64,000 nucleotides of DNA from Pseudomonas sp. URIL14HWK12:I12 (GCF_003097135.1 NZ_QEQL01000001.1:620001-684000); one strand, 5' to 3'. Shown: positions 27,801-36,636, counted from the stretch's first letter. Notes: generated by a model from the sequence alone, not told the origin. Program-made: numbers and translations.

Positions 27801-28615
27801 TCGGGGTTCGACAGCGCAAAGCCGGTGGTATTGAGCACCACCGCCGCGCCCGCTTCGTCCATCCAGGCCTGGGCCTGGGCGAGGCACGCCGGCTCCTTGA
27901 GGCTGGCCACCGCGATGGGCAGTGGGTTCAAGCCCTGCTCGACCAAGACGTGGCAGAACGTGTCGAGAAAACCGGTGTTTGCCGCCTGCAAGTGCGAACG
28001 ATAGAACAGGATCGGCGCCACCGGCGCACCGGCCTTCCAATCACGCTGCCAGTCGGCCAGCGTCGGGGTTGCGACCTGCGGATGGTAGATCGCGCAGCGC
28101 GGCAACGCCTGCGCAGGCACCCAGGGCATAGGCCTGCCCAGATAACGGTCGGCGAGAAAGCCGAACAAAGACTGCGCATTACTCAGCCCGCCTTGGCGCA
28201 GGTACTGCCAGGCGTGCTCGGCATCAGCGGCCGGCACCGTGCACAGCTCTGCGAGCTGCGGGTCAGGCCGATCGTCACCGGGCACCATCAGCAGCTGCAC
28301 CCCAGGCAAGGCGCGAAGCTGCTCTACGCCGTAGCGCCAGTAGCCCACCCCGCCGTGCAGCGACAGCAGGATCACTCGAGCGTGGCGCAGGACCTGATCG
28401 ACGTAGAGGTCGACCGAAGCATGATTCTGCACCTGCATGGGGTTGGCCAGGCGCAGGCTGGGGTAGTCCTGCGGAAGGAGGCGTGCGGCCTCGGCCAGCA
28501 GCGCAAGGTGCGAATCACCGCTGCACAGGATCACCAGCTCCGCCGGGGTCTGGCCCAGGTCGGCAATGCTGTCGTCCGGCACGAAGCCACCGGGCTGTGT
28601 ACGCAACAGATGCAT
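24878..28615 (-). CDS. cobN: Cobaltochelatase subunit CobN
   Basis: A 1245-residue CobN/ChlH-family protein, near the usual length. It binds hydrogenobyrinic acid a,c-diamide and inserts cobalt in the aerobic B12 pathway with the ATPase partners encoded downstream. Recognisable segments: HGGVGYWRYGVEQ near the N-terminus, VVHVGKHGNLEWLPGKG, PTGRNFYSVDVRNLPT and DLLDSNDYYQFQGGM, all hallmarks of the family. It starts 3 bases after the cobW stop and overlaps chlI by 4, so the unit is tightly coupled and should be controlled by the riboswitch upstream of cobW. Confidence 0.95.
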   Translation of the reverse strand: MHLLRTQPGGFVPDDSIADLGQTPAELVILCSGDSHLALLAEAARLLPQDYPSLRLANPMQVQNHASVDLYVDQVLRHARVILLSLHGGVGYWRYGVEQLRALPGVQLLMVPGDDRPDPQLAELCTVPAADAEHAWQYLRQGGLSNAQSLFGFLADRYLGRPMPWVPAQALPRCAIYHPQVATPTLADWQRDWKAGAPVAPILFYRSHLQAANTGFLDTFCHVLVEQGLNPLPIAVASLKEPACLAQAQAWMDEAGAAVVLNTTGFALSNPESPNLRPLRRDIPVIQAICAQDNQPGWEANTQGLGPRDLAMHIALPELDGRIIARPISFKSLAWRSDRSQSDVVCYQAHPERMAFVAQLAKRWAALATRPNGQKRVALILANYPTRDGRIGNGVGLDTPAAALNILRALGEQGYGVDDLPASGTALIHALLGGVTNDLEQLDLRPCAQSLALADYRAAFEAMPPSLQAAVNERWGHPASDPMFRQGRMMVAGLRYGQVFVGIQPARGYQLDPSAIYHDPDLVPPHGYLAFYFWLRHAWQADAVVHVGKHGNLEWLPGKGVGLSAQCWPDAVLGPLPNVYPFIVNDPGEGAQAKRRTQAVIIDHLMPPLTRAETYGPLRDLERLADEYYEAQLLDPRRALELQKDILALVRETALDRELQLDTAQAADTWLPALDTYLCDLKESQIRDGLHVFGQAPAGRLRSDTLAALLRVPRADGKGANASLLRALAEALGLGFDPLDCLFGEPWAGPRPPILEQLSSDPWRTQGDTRERLEALALALIDGAPLPADDAFAPVRSVLNGLHEQVAPCLDRCGEAEMGGLLAALAGRFVPAGPSGAPSRGRLDVLPTGRNFYSVDVRNLPTVTAWRIGFASANLLLERHLQDHGDYLRQLGLSVWGTATMRTGGDDIAQAMALMGVRPVWATGSQRVDDFEILPLSLLDRPRVDVTLRVSGFFRDAFGNLIRLFDAAVQAVAALDEPGDMNPLAARVRQEQARLQAEGQAPEQALRRASWRVFGAKPGAYGAGVQNAIEGQQWAQRADLAEVYLNHGGYAYATGEDGTEAREAFAERLGQVQAVLHNQDNREHDLLDSNDYYQFQGGMLAAVSHLSGREAASYHGDHSVADVPRIRTLKEELGRVVRGRATNPKWIEGAKRHGYKGAFELAATVDNLFAFDATSELVDDHQYAQLADAYLLDPDTRGFLQANNPAALRDITERLLEAQQRGLWQAPGDYQAALENLLIDSEEDS

Positions 28616-28618
28616 GGG

Positions 28619-29683
28619 TCAGCCTTGCAGCGCGGCCAGCAGTTCGCCCTGCAGCGCCGCTGCGTCCAGTTCCTGGCCAATCAACACCATGCGCGTGACG
28701 CGCGCCTCGCCTGCCTTCCAGGGGCGGTCGAAGTGCTTGTCGAAGCGGCACCCTACCCCTTGTATGAGCAGCCGCAGGGGCTTGCCTGGCACGGCAGCGA
28801 AGCCCTTGACCCGCAGGATGCCGTGGCGCATTACCAGAGCGGTGAGTGCTGCCAGCAGTTTTTCTTCGTCAGCCTCGGGCAGGTCGAGGGAGATGGAATC
28901 GAATGCATCATGATCGTGGTCGTCCTCGCCGTCACCGTGGTGGCTGTCGTGGTGGCTGGGGCGGGTATCGATATGCGCTTCGGACTCACTGCCCAGCCCC
29001 AGCAGCACCTCCAGCGGCAGTTGGCCGTTGCTGGCCTCGATCACCTTCACCGCTGCGGGCAATTCTTCGCTGACCAGCTCGCGCACAGCCTTCAGGCCTT
29101 CGGCGCTGATCAGGTCGGCCTTGTTCAGCACCACCAGGTCGGCGCTGGCCAGCTGGTCTTCGAACAGCTCGTGCAGGGGCGACTCGTGATCGAGGTTGGG
29201 GTCGAGCTTGCGCTGCGCATCGACCTGCTCTGGGTAGGCGGCGAAGGTACCGGCGGCCACCGCCGGGGTGTCGACCACCGTGACCACCGCATCCACCGTG
29301 CAGGCGCTGCGGATTTCCGGCCACTGAAAGGCCTGCACCAACGGCTTGGGCAGGGCCAGGCCGCTGGTTTCGATCAGGATGTGGTCCAGCTCGCCTCGGC
29401 GTTGCACCAGCTCGCGCATCACCGGGAAGAACTCTTCCTGCACGGTGCAGCACAGGCAGCCATTGGCGAGCTCGTAAACCCGGCCGCTGGCCTCTTCCTC
29501 GGTACAGCCGATGCTGCATTGCTTGAGCAGGTCGCCGTCGATGCCCAGCTCGCCGAACTCATTGACGATCACGGCAATGCGCCGCCCCTGGGCGTTGTCG
29601 AGCAGGTGCCGCAACAACGTGGTTTTACCCGAGCCGAGGAAGCCGGTAACGATAGTGACGGGGGTTTTGGCCAGCGTCTTCAT
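28619..29683 (-). CDS. cobW: CobW-type metallochaperone GTPase
   Basis: A 354-residue G3E GTPase. The P-loop is GFLGSGKTTLLRHLL (about residues 14-28), the metal-binding CxCC motif is GCLCCTV, switch-like residues ETSGLALPKP and the guanine-specificity NKADL follow. A His/Asp-rich insert (HHDSHHGDGEDDHDHD) precedes the CobW C-terminal domain. It is thought to deliver cobalt to the cobaltochelatase. First gene of the cobW-cobN-chlI-chlD operon, with the cobalamin riboswitch in its leader. Confidence 0.93.
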   Translation of the reverse strand: MKTLAKTPVTIVTGFLGSGKTTLLRHLLDNAQGRRIAVIVNEFGELGIDGDLLKQCSIGCTEEEASGRVYELANGCLCCTVQEEFFPVMRELVQRRGELDHILIETSGLALPKPLVQAFQWPEIRSACTVDAVVTVVDTPAVAAGTFAAYPEQVDAQRKLDPNLDHESPLHELFEDQLASADLVVLNKADLISAEGLKAVRELVSEELPAAVKVIEASNGQLPLEVLLGLGSESEAHIDTRPSHHDSHHGDGEDDHDHDAFDSISLDLPEADEEKLLAALTALVMRHGILRVKGFAAVPGKPLRLLIQGVGCRFDKHFDRPWKAGEARVTRMVLIGQELDAAALQGELLAALQG

Positions 29684-29795
29684 GCAAGTGCCCTATGGCT
29701 GCGGCGGGCACGGCGCCATGGCGTACGCAGGGCCAGGCCCGAACGCAGGCATTCGCCACCGGATCACCCCGCCCGGTTGAAATTGGAATTACGCT

Positions 29796-29957
29796 CGAGG
29801 CAGGTCTCCTGGCTCGGGCCGGGGCCGGCGCCTTCCCAGGCGGCGCGGCGTGCGGCCCAGTGGCGTTGCCGGCCCCCTGGGCCACTTACAGTTGCGGGGG
29901 CAGCCGCGGTGTCGCACCGCGTTCCCTATTAGCCTGCAAACGGTTGCAGGCACCTCG
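29796..29957 (-). promoter_or_regulatory. Cobalamin riboswitch upstream of cobW
   Basis: Read on the minus strand, the leader shows the classic elements in order: AATAGGGAACGCGGTG, the B12 box GCTGCCCCCGCAACTGTAA (29886-29904), the GGGAAGGC segment, and GCCAGGAGACCTGCC (near 29799-29813). The ends can pair as P1 (CGAGG at 29953-29957 region with CCTCG at 29796-29800). It lies 113 bases before the cobW start. Binding of adenosylcobalamin should switch off the cobW-cobN-chlI-chlD operon. This accounts for most of the 329-base gap between cobW and the tyrosinase gene. Confidence 0.92.
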
Positions 29958-30012
29958 AACGCGCAAGGCTACGCGCTGCGCCAGCCCAGGGCAAGCGGGG
30001 GCGCCCGGCGGG

Positions 30013-31635
30013 TCAGGTTTGCTGCATGCCCGGCAGGTTACGTGCGTACCAGGGGCGCAATTTGGCCTGGTCGAGGTTGTCGCCCAGTTCACCACGCTCA
30101 AGCACCGTGACCCGCAGCGCCAGTTTCATGACGTCCAGGTCCTTCTCCACCGACTTGTCGATCCACATGCCGGGCCCTTCAGCGCAATCATGGCTCACCG
30201 GCCCCAGCCAGGGGTCGTCGATCTCCACCCACTTGCCCTTGGCGAACCAATGAACGCCGTTGAGCTCTGCGCGCTGCACCTCGCCGGGGTGGGCCATCTG
30301 GTGGGCGTCATACCAGTCGTCGATGCGCTCGTCGATCCAGCCGTGGAACCCCCAGAACACCGGGTTGACGTGGGAAGAGAATGGGTCGCCAAGGAAATCG
30401 TTCACCTGTGCGAACCAGCGCTCGGAAAAATCAGAGGGCGGCCGTGCCCAGGGTTGCGGCATCCCGTTGGCGGGGTCGCGCGGCACGCCGGCCCAACAGA
30501 TGTGCAGCCAGTCATGCAAGGTCATTTCGATTGCCGAGCCGAACTGGCCCAAGGTCATGCTGGCCAGGTACTGCGGGTCGCGAAAGCGCGACTCCCACAC
30601 CTGAAAGTTGCCGAAAAACGTATCGCGGCTTTTGATCCGCGCCACGCCAAGGCTATAGGCCTCGTCTTCGGGGGCCAGCCAGGTGGGCGGCGCACTGGTG
30701 CCATGGGCGTTTTCGAAATAGCGGATGAAGCCGACCCGGTCAGTTTCGGCCATCGGCACAGGCAGCGGAAAATGCTGCCAGGGCGGCGGGGCGTTCTTGG
30801 TACGGGCGATCCCCAGCATGTGCCGGTGCATGTACAGAAAGTCGATGCCTGAGCCGTTTTGGTCCTTGTACTTGCCGCGAGCGCCGCGTTCGTCGCCTTT
30901 GGGGCCTGGCTGCCAGCCCAGGGTGCGCAGGGCCACACGGCGGTCTTCACCGAGCAGGTGCCATTTGTCGCGCACGGTGTGCCATAGCTGATGCGCCACC
31001 CGGTGCTGCGGGGCGATCACCCAGGCGGCCAGCGCCGGGTCAAGCGGGGTGCGATCACGGGCCTCGACGAAGTCCTGCTTGCGCGCAATGAAGCGCTGTT
31101 CGAGCGGCTCGGCGGAGTCAGCCAGGTCGAGCCTGCGCAGGGTGCCGGAAAGCGTGTCTTGCTTGTCGACCCCGAAGCGCGCCCAGTCGTCGCTCAATTG
31201 CGCGACAAACTCATAAGCCGCCATTCGCCGCGGGCGTGTCAGGTCAAGCAGGCGCCAGCGCACCTCCCCCTCGCTGGCGCCGACCAAGTCGCCCAGTACC
31301 TGGTAATGGGGCGTGGTCTGGCTGTCGACCAGCTTGGCATAGTCATCCAGGTAACCGCGCAGGCCACGGCCGCGCTCACCGACGTCCAGCAGCAAGGTTG
31401 CCCCCTGCAAGGGGCTGCCCAACCCGGCAGGTGTGGCCAGCTCGATTGCCCACACCCCGCGCAGCAAGTTACCCAGCCGCTGCATAGGCACGTCGGCCAC
31501 TTCCTGGCTGGCCTCATTGGGGGTGCCGCCTTCGGCCCACCACTTCTTGGCCGCGAAGGCACCTTTATAGGCCACTGGAGCCAAGGCACCCGCTGCTACC
31601 GCGCCCGCCATCAATGCGCGTCGTGAAAGTCTCAT
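30013..31635 (-). CDS. PvdP-like Tat-exported tyrosinase
   Basis: About 540 residues. The N-terminus is a twin-arginine signal (RLSRRALMAGAVAAGALAP) for folded export to the periplasm. The rest matches PvdP, the copper tyrosinase that oxidises the ferribactin tyrosine to the pyoverdine chromophore: YMHRHMLGIAR, EMTLHDWLHICWAG and HVNPVFWGFHGWIDERIDDW supply the paired His sites, and LMAGAVAAG-type leader and total length agree with PvdP. Start ATG 31635 is preferred (GGGATGG upstream); ATG 31647 is also possible. No other pyoverdine genes are nearby and I see no PvdS-type promoter, so the substrate is uncertain. Confidence 0.75.
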   Translation of the reverse strand: MRLSRRALMAGAVAAGALAPVAYKGAFAAKKWWAEGGTPNEASQEVADVPMQRLGNLLRGVWAIELATPAGLGSPLQGATLLLDVGERGRGLRGYLDDYAKLVDSQTTPHYQVLGDLVGASEGEVRWRLLDLTRPRRMAAYEFVAQLSDDWARFGVDKQDTLSGTLRRLDLADSAEPLEQRFIARKQDFVEARDRTPLDPALAAWVIAPQHRVAHQLWHTVRDKWHLLGEDRRVALRTLGWQPGPKGDERGARGKYKDQNGSGIDFLYMHRHMLGIARTKNAPPPWQHFPLPVPMAETDRVGFIRYFENAHGTSAPPTWLAPEDEAYSLGVARIKSRDTFFGNFQVWESRFRDPQYLASMTLGQFGSAIEMTLHDWLHICWAGVPRDPANGMPQPWARPPSDFSERWFAQVNDFLGDPFSSHVNPVFWGFHGWIDERIDDWYDAHQMAHPGEVQRAELNGVHWFAKGKWVEIDDPWLGPVSHDCAEGPGMWIDKSVEKDLDVMKLALRVTVLERGELGDNLDQAKLRPWYARNLPGMQQT

Positions 31636-31814
31636 TCGATTACCCATCCCTTGGGCCTACCAGGCCAGACGTTCTTAAAACGAAAAACCGTTGTAGATCA
31701 GCATCTTGCAAACCGTAGGCAGGCATTCACGAGCACTTGACGGGTTGTTGACACAAAATGTAGCAGATTAGTGGCCCGGTTGGGAACTCGGGCCAGCGCG
31801 GTGAAACATGAAAT

Positions 31815-32657
31815 TCACCCAGCCAGTTGTTGTACCAGCCAAGGCAAGGCTTGTTCACAAGGCTCGGCCGACTTCACCGCCCACAGCGGGTCGGCACGAG
31901 TACGCCCCAGGTTGATCGCCAGCAACGGTTTGCCTTGGCGCGACATCTCCTGGCAGAGGCGGAAGCTGGAATACGCCATCAACGAGCTGCCTACCACCAG
32001 TAGGCCGTCGGCCTCCTCCACGGCGGCCCAAGCCGCTTGGGCTGTCGCCTGGGCCACCCCATCACCGAAAAACACCACATCCGGCTTCAGGGCGTCGCTG
32101 CCACAGGCCGCACACAGGGGCATCTGGAAACGCTCAAGGAAGTGATTGGCCAGGTGCGCATCGCCGTCGGGTGCCAGCACCGCATGCACATCCTGAAGGC
32201 CAGGATTGAGCGCCTCGAGGTCCGCTTGCACTGACAAGCGCGAATGCACCTGCCCGCAGGTCAGGCAGCGAACCCGGTGCAGGTTGCCGTGCAACTCGAT
32301 CACCGCCTCGCTGCCTGCTGCCTGATGCAGGCCATCGACGTTCTGCGTTACCAGCTCGCCCACCCAGCCGCCCGCCTGCAGGCGAGCCAGGGCCAGATGC
32401 GCAGCGTTCGGCCGGGCCTTGCCAACACCCTGCCAGCCGAACATAGCCCGAGCCCAGTAGCGCTTGCGCGCCTGCGCCGAGCTGACGAACTCCTGATGCA
32501 TCATCGGCGCGTTGCCACGGCGCACGCCGTCGCTGTCCCGGTAGTCAGGAATGCCCGACGCAGTGCTGATGCCAGCGCCGGTCAGCACCATGAAGCGTCC
32601 GCGCGCCAAGTAGTGAGCCAAGGCGTGCAAGGTGTTGTAAGTGCGCACTTCGAGCAT
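31815..32657 (-). CDS. Sirtuin NAD-dependent protein deacylase (SIRT4-like, class II)
   Basis: A 280-residue Sir2 protein: NAD-binding GAGISTASGIPDYRDSDG (about 27-44), TQNVDGLH, catalytic His in ELHGN, four zinc Cys (CLTCGQ ... CAACGS), KPDVVFFGD and the C-terminal VVGSSLM and INLGRT motifs. It removes acyl groups from lysines with NAD as co-substrate; some class II members act as lipoamidases or ADP-ribosyltransferases. The start has GGAGG 8 bases upstream. It is a single-gene unit in a 167-199-base spacer context. Confidence 0.92.
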   Translation of the reverse strand: MLEVRTYNTLHALAHYLARGRFMVLTGAGISTASGIPDYRDSDGVRRGNAPMMHQEFVSSAQARKRYWARAMFGWQGVGKARPNAAHLALARLQAGGWVGELVTQNVDGLHQAAGSEAVIELHGNLHRVRCLTCGQVHSRLSVQADLEALNPGLQDVHAVLAPDGDAHLANHFLERFQMPLCAACGSDALKPDVVFFGDGVAQATAQAAWAAVEEADGLLVVGSSLMAYSSFRLCQEMSRQGKPLLAINLGRTRADPLWAVKSAEPCEQALPWLVQQLAG

Positions 32658-32856
32658 GTGAAAGCCTCCGGATGGTTTGCCAGATCCACGCCACAGCGTA
32701 ATCCATAGCGCTTCGGCACAACGGCCCCTCTATCGGAAATCGGAGCTCTTGCCCACCCCCCTAGAGGGCAAGTTTCCTAGCCGGGTTTTTTGAGAGACAC
32801 TGGCACCACGACATTAATCTATGGCGGATAGTGAAATCCCCAGATCGAGAGGCCCG

Positions 32857-34917
32857 ATGACTGCACAGCCCACCGACTTGATGTACAAAGTGTTGGTGCA
32901 AGGCGTAGTGGACTACGCCATCTACTTGCTGACGCCCGAAGGCATCGTCGCCAACTGGAACGCTGGCGCCCAACGTGCCAAGGGCTACACCGCTGAAGAA
33001 ATCGTCGGCCAGCATTTTTCGGTGTTCTACAGCGCAGCCGATCGCGCCGCGCGCCTGCCCGAAAAGGGGCTGGAAATCGCCCGTGAGCGCGGCCACTTCC
33101 AAGCCGAGGGTTGGCGCTACCGAAAAGATGGCTCGGCATTCTGGTCGATGGTGGTGATCGATGCCCTGCACGGCGACGACGGCACGTTGCTGGGTTTTGC
33201 CAAGGTGACCCGCGACATCACCGAGCGGCGCAAGGCCCAGGAACTCGTCGAGCAGCAGAAGGACGAGCTGGCTAGGCTGTCCTCGTTCCTGGAGGTAATC
33301 GTCGCCAATATTCCCTCCAGCGTGATCGTGGAGGATGCCGTCAGCCGATCGGTGCTGCTGGTCAATCGCCAGGCCGAACGCCTGTTCGGCATCGCCCCCC
33401 AACAGTGGCGAGGCCAGCAACTGCATCAGCACCTCGAGGCCCGTGTGGCCGACTACCTGGACCATGTGGTCGACGAAGCCATGCGCAGCGGCGCCCCCTT
33501 TCGCGACGAAGGGGTATTACCGACCGCGCTGGGGCCGCGCAGCTTGCGAACCACCGGGCAGGTCATCCTCGGCGCCGACCCGCGCAGCCGCTACGTGCTG
33601 CTGATCAACGACGACGTCACCGATGAACGCGCTGCCACTGCACAGATCCATCACATGGCGCACCATGACATCCTGACCGGGCTACCTAACCGCGCACTGT
33701 TTCGCCAGCGCCTGGACACGGCCCTCGCCAGCCCAGCGCCCAGCCGGCCGGTGACGGCAGTGCTGTGCCTTGACATGGACAACTTCAAACGGGTGAACGA
33801 TGCCTTGGGGCACGGGGTCGGTGACGCGCTGCTGCGAGCACTGGCCAGCCGTCTGCGTCAGGAGCTGCGCGAGCATGACCTGCTGGCCCGCCTGGGCGGC
33901 GATGAATTCGCCGTGGTGTTGCCGGGCCTTGCCGGTGCCCCGGGCGCTGCAGTGAGCGCCCAGCGGTTGATAGACGCCGTTCGCGCACCGTTTCTGATCG
34001 ACGGCCACACCGTCAGCGTGGGCCTGTCGATCGGCATTGCGCTGGCACCCGGGGATCATGACACCGGCGACCAACTGCTGCGCTGCGCCGACATGGCGCT
34101 GTATGAGGCCAAGCGCAACGGGCGCAACCGCTTCGAGTACTTTCGACTGGAGATGGACGAAGCCGCGCGCCGCCGCCGCGCTATCGAAATGGACCTTCGT
34201 GAGGCCATCGCCAAGCAGCAGCTAGAGCTGTATTACCAGCCCATCATCGATATGGGCCACAACACAGTGACTGGCTACGAGGCCTTGATCCGCTGGCCCC
34301 ATCCGCAGCGCGGCTTGGTGATGCCGCTGGATTTCATTCCCATCGCCGAAGAAACCGGTTTGATCCACGACGTCGGAGCCCTGGCACTGCACTTGGCCTG
34401 CCGGGAGGCCGCCAGTTGGCAGAGCGACCAGACCGTGGCGGTGAACCTCTCGCCGATACAGTTCAAGAGCGGCCGGCTGCAGGCGCTGGTTGTCTCGGCG
34501 CTGGCAGAATCAGGGCTGGCGCCGCAACGTCTGGAGCTGGAAATAACCGAGTCGGTGCTGCTGGACGACAGCGAAGGCAATATCCAGACGCTGAAGGCAC
34601 TCAAGGCCCTGGGCGTGCGCATTGCGCTGGATGACTTCGGCACCGGCTACTCGTCGTTGAGTTACCTGCGCTCGTTCCCGTTCGACAAGATCAAGATCGA
34701 CAAGTCCTTCGTACATGACATGCACAACAGCCGTGAATCCCTGGCGATCATCCGCGCGATTACCGGGATGAGCCGCAGCCTGGAGATCCAGATCACCGCC
34801 GAGGGCGTGGAAACCCGTGAGCAATACGACCGGCTACGCGGCGAAGGCTGCTCTCACTTTCAAGGGTACCTGTTTGGTAGGCCGGTGCCGGCTGCGCAGC
34901 GGGTCAAGCAGCTCTGA
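32857..34917 (+). CDS. PAS-PAS-GGDEF-EAL bifunctional c-di-GMP protein
   Basis: A 686-residue soluble signalling protein. PAS domain 1 (about 10-125) has GYTAEEIVGQHF and FWSMVVID; a short coiled-coil linker follows; PAS 2 is about 145-260. GGDEF at about 270-430 is intact (RLGGDEF) with an allosteric I-site RxxD (REHD) five residues before it. EAL at about 440-686 keeps the catalytic set: EALIRW, VNLSPIQF, ITESVL, DDFGTGYSS, KIDKSFV, AEGVET. Both cyclase and phosphodiesterase activity are therefore possible. The ATG at 32857 (GAGAGG upstream) is preferred over 32821. No membrane segment; stimulus unknown. Confidence 0.9.
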   Translation: MTAQPTDLMYKVLVQGVVDYAIYLLTPEGIVANWNAGAQRAKGYTAEEIVGQHFSVFYSAADRAARLPEKGLEIARERGHFQAEGWRYRKDGSAFWSMVVIDALHGDDGTLLGFAKVTRDITERRKAQELVEQQKDELARLSSFLEVIVANIPSSVIVEDAVSRSVLLVNRQAERLFGIAPQQWRGQQLHQHLEARVADYLDHVVDEAMRSGAPFRDEGVLPTALGPRSLRTTGQVILGADPRSRYVLLINDDVTDERAATAQIHHMAHHDILTGLPNRALFRQRLDTALASPAPSRPVTAVLCLDMDNFKRVNDALGHGVGDALLRALASRLRQELREHDLLARLGGDEFAVVLPGLAGAPGAAVSAQRLIDAVRAPFLIDGHTVSVGLSIGIALAPGDHDTGDQLLRCADMALYEAKRNGRNRFEYFRLEMDEAARRRRAIEMDLREAIAKQQLELYYQPIIDMGHNTVTGYEALIRWPHPQRGLVMPLDFIPIAEETGLIHDVGALALHLACREAASWQSDQTVAVNLSPIQFKSGRLQALVVSALAESGLAPQRLELEITESVLLDDSEGNIQTLKALKALGVRIALDDFGTGYSSLSYLRSFPFDKIKIDKSFVHDMHNSRESLAIIRAITGMSRSLEIQITAEGVETREQYDRLRGEGCSHFQGYLFGRPVPAAQRVKQL

Positions 34918-34920
34918 GCG

Positions 34921-35394
34921 TCACGCTTCGAGTTCCAGACGCTGATGCCATTGAGCGATGGACTCCTGCGGGTATGCATCGAAACGCAGGTCTTGAGCAC
35001 CACCCTGCACCTCCACCCACGGTGCTTTGGAGCCCAGCATCAAATGGGTGTGCTCCGGCGGCACCGGCAGCTCGGTATCGATGGCGCTGGCAAAAGGGTG
35101 CACCAGCTCTGGCCACTCCGGGCTGAACAACCACAACCCGCTGCCACACTGGCCACAGAAGTGCCGCTGGGCACTGCTCTGGCCGCCACCTTCCAGGCGT
35201 GCATGGTAGATGCGCACATGCCGCGTACCGTGAACCTTGAGGGTCTTGGCATCGCCGCTGAGGTTGATCGCGTAGCCGCCGCCTCCCTGGGTCTTGCGGC
35301 AGATCGAGCAGTAGCAGCGCTGGTAGGGATAGGGATGCGGGCTTTCAAGGCAGAAGCGCACGGCGCGGCAGTGACAGGATCCTTCGAGGTGCAT
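34921..35394 (-). CDS. GFA/CENP-V zinc-fold protein
   Basis: A 157-residue protein of the glutathione-dependent formaldehyde-activating (GFA) superfamily: SCHCRAVRF (Cys 7, 9), CYCSICRK and the second zinc site FCGQCGSGLW. The fold binds two zinc ions; substrates are mostly unknown and many members do not act on S-hydroxymethylglutathione. Start ATG 35394 has GGAGC upstream. The stop is separated from the convergent c-di-GMP gene by 3 bases. Confidence 0.85.
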   Translation of the reverse strand: MHLEGSCHCRAVRFCLESPHPYPYQRCYCSICRKTQGGGGYAINLSGDAKTLKVHGTRHVRIYHARLEGGGQSSAQRHFCGQCGSGLWLFSPEWPELVHPFASAIDTELPVPPEHTHLMLGSKAPWVEVQGGAQDLRFDAYPQESIAQWHQRLELEA

Positions 35395-35472
35395 GGTCAA
35401 GCTCCATGGGGAGGTAGCGGTCCTGCATGGACCACTACATGACCGTTGTGTTGCGCCAGGCCGTTAAAAAAC

Positions 35473-36636
35473 TCAGCGGCCGGTCAAGGCCCTTAGAAAT
35501 CGCGCGCTCGCTGCCACGAACGCCATCAGCAGTACCAGCGCTGCAAGCGCCCAGGAAAGGCCCACCAGGTGTGCCGCGAAACCGATCAACGCCGGGCCCA
35601 GCAGAATCCCGGCATAGCCCAGTGAAATCAGAGCAGGCACCGCCGTGCGCTGGGGCATGCTGGTCTGCTGGCCGACAGCGGTGAACAGCACTGGCACGAC
35701 ATTGGAGCAGCCCGCCCCGACCAACGCGTAGCCAACCAATGCTGCCGGCCAGCCAGGCAACAGAAGCGACAACGTCAGGCCTGCCGCCGCCAGCAGCCCA
35801 CCGAACAGCACCACCTGCACGCCACCCAGGCGCGCCACGATGGCATCGCCGGTCAAGCGGCCGAGGGTCATGGTGGCGGCGAAGGCTGCATAGCCCAGCC
35901 CTGCCCAAGAGGGCTCCATGCCGCGCTCGCCGATCAAAAACAGGCCGCTCCAGTCCAGCATCGCTCCTTCGGTGAGAAAGACGATGAAGCACAGCAGGCC
36001 CAGAAACAGTACCGCCCCGCGGGGAACGGCGAAGGGTGGGCCCTCCCGTTCGCTGCCATAGGGCAGCAGGTGCGGCGCGGCGCGCCAGAGCAGCAGCAGG
36101 GTGAGGGCTATTACACACAAGACCGCCGGCAAGGCAGCCAGCCCCAGGCTTAGCAAGGCGGTCATGCCCGCTGCACCGGCGATACCCCCCACACTGAACA
36201 AGCCATGAAAGCCAGACATCAGCGGCCGTTCGCTCGCCTTGTCGACGATGACCGCCTGCACGTTCATCGCGCAGTCGAGCAAGCCCATGGCAGCGCCAAA
36301 CGCCACGATGGCCAGGCCCAGCAGCCACGGTTGGCTGAAGGTGGCCAGGCCCGGCAAGGTCAGGCAGACCAGCAGCGCACCCAAAACCGTCACGAATCGG
36401 CAACCGCGCAGGCTGCACAAATGGCCCGCCAGGGGCATGGCTACGATCGAGCCTGCTCCCAGGCCAAGCAACATCAAGCCCAAGGTGCCGTCGCCCAGCT
36501 GCGCGCGGGCCTTGGCCAGCGGCACCAGCGGCGCCCAGGCCGACATGCACAATCCGGCGATGAAAAACGCGACACGGGTGGAAAACCGCTCGCCGGGGCC
36601 GGCAGCGTGGGAGGTCAAAGCAGAGTCGCCAGTCAT
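35473..36636 (-). CDS. Major facilitator superfamily transporter
   Basis: A 387-residue protein with about twelve hydrophobic segments. The first helices (VAFFIAGLCMSAWAPLVPLAKARAQL) and the cytoplasmic loop GHLCSLRGCRFV follow the MFS pattern, with closest likeness to the YbjJ/fucose-permease-like group. Substrate unknown. Start ATG 36636 is placed before the first helix, but no convincing ribosome binding site was found and an ATG at 36696 is in frame. It is divergent from the btuFCD genes, sharing the 231-base region that holds the second riboswitch. Confidence 0.8.
   Translation of the reverse strand: MTGDSALTSHAAGPGERFSTRVAFFIAGLCMSAWAPLVPLAKARAQLGDGTLGLMLLGLGAGSIVAMPLAGHLCSLRGCRFVTVLGALLVCLTLPGLATFSQPWLLGLAIVAFGAAMGLLDCAMNVQAVIVDKASERPLMSGFHGLFSVGGIAGAAGMTALLSLGLAALPAVLCVIALTLLLLWRAAPHLLPYGSEREGPPFAVPRGAVLFLGLLCFIVFLTEGAMLDWSGLFLIGERGMEPSWAGLGYAAFAATMTLGRLTGDAIVARLGGVQVVLFGGLLAAAGLTLSLLLPGWPAALVGYALVGAGCSNVVPVLFTAVGQQTSMPQRTAVPALISLGYAGILLGPALIGFAAHLVGLSWALAALVLLMAFVAASARFLRALTGR

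Noticed and set aside
27185..29932. Open frame of about 915 residues opposite cobN and cobW
   Set aside because: Shadow of two well-conserved genes and crosses their junction; no domain, atypical composition.
31636..31814. PvdS (iron-starvation) promoter upstream of the PvdP-like gene
   Set aside because: No TAAAT...CGT pair at the expected spacing was found.
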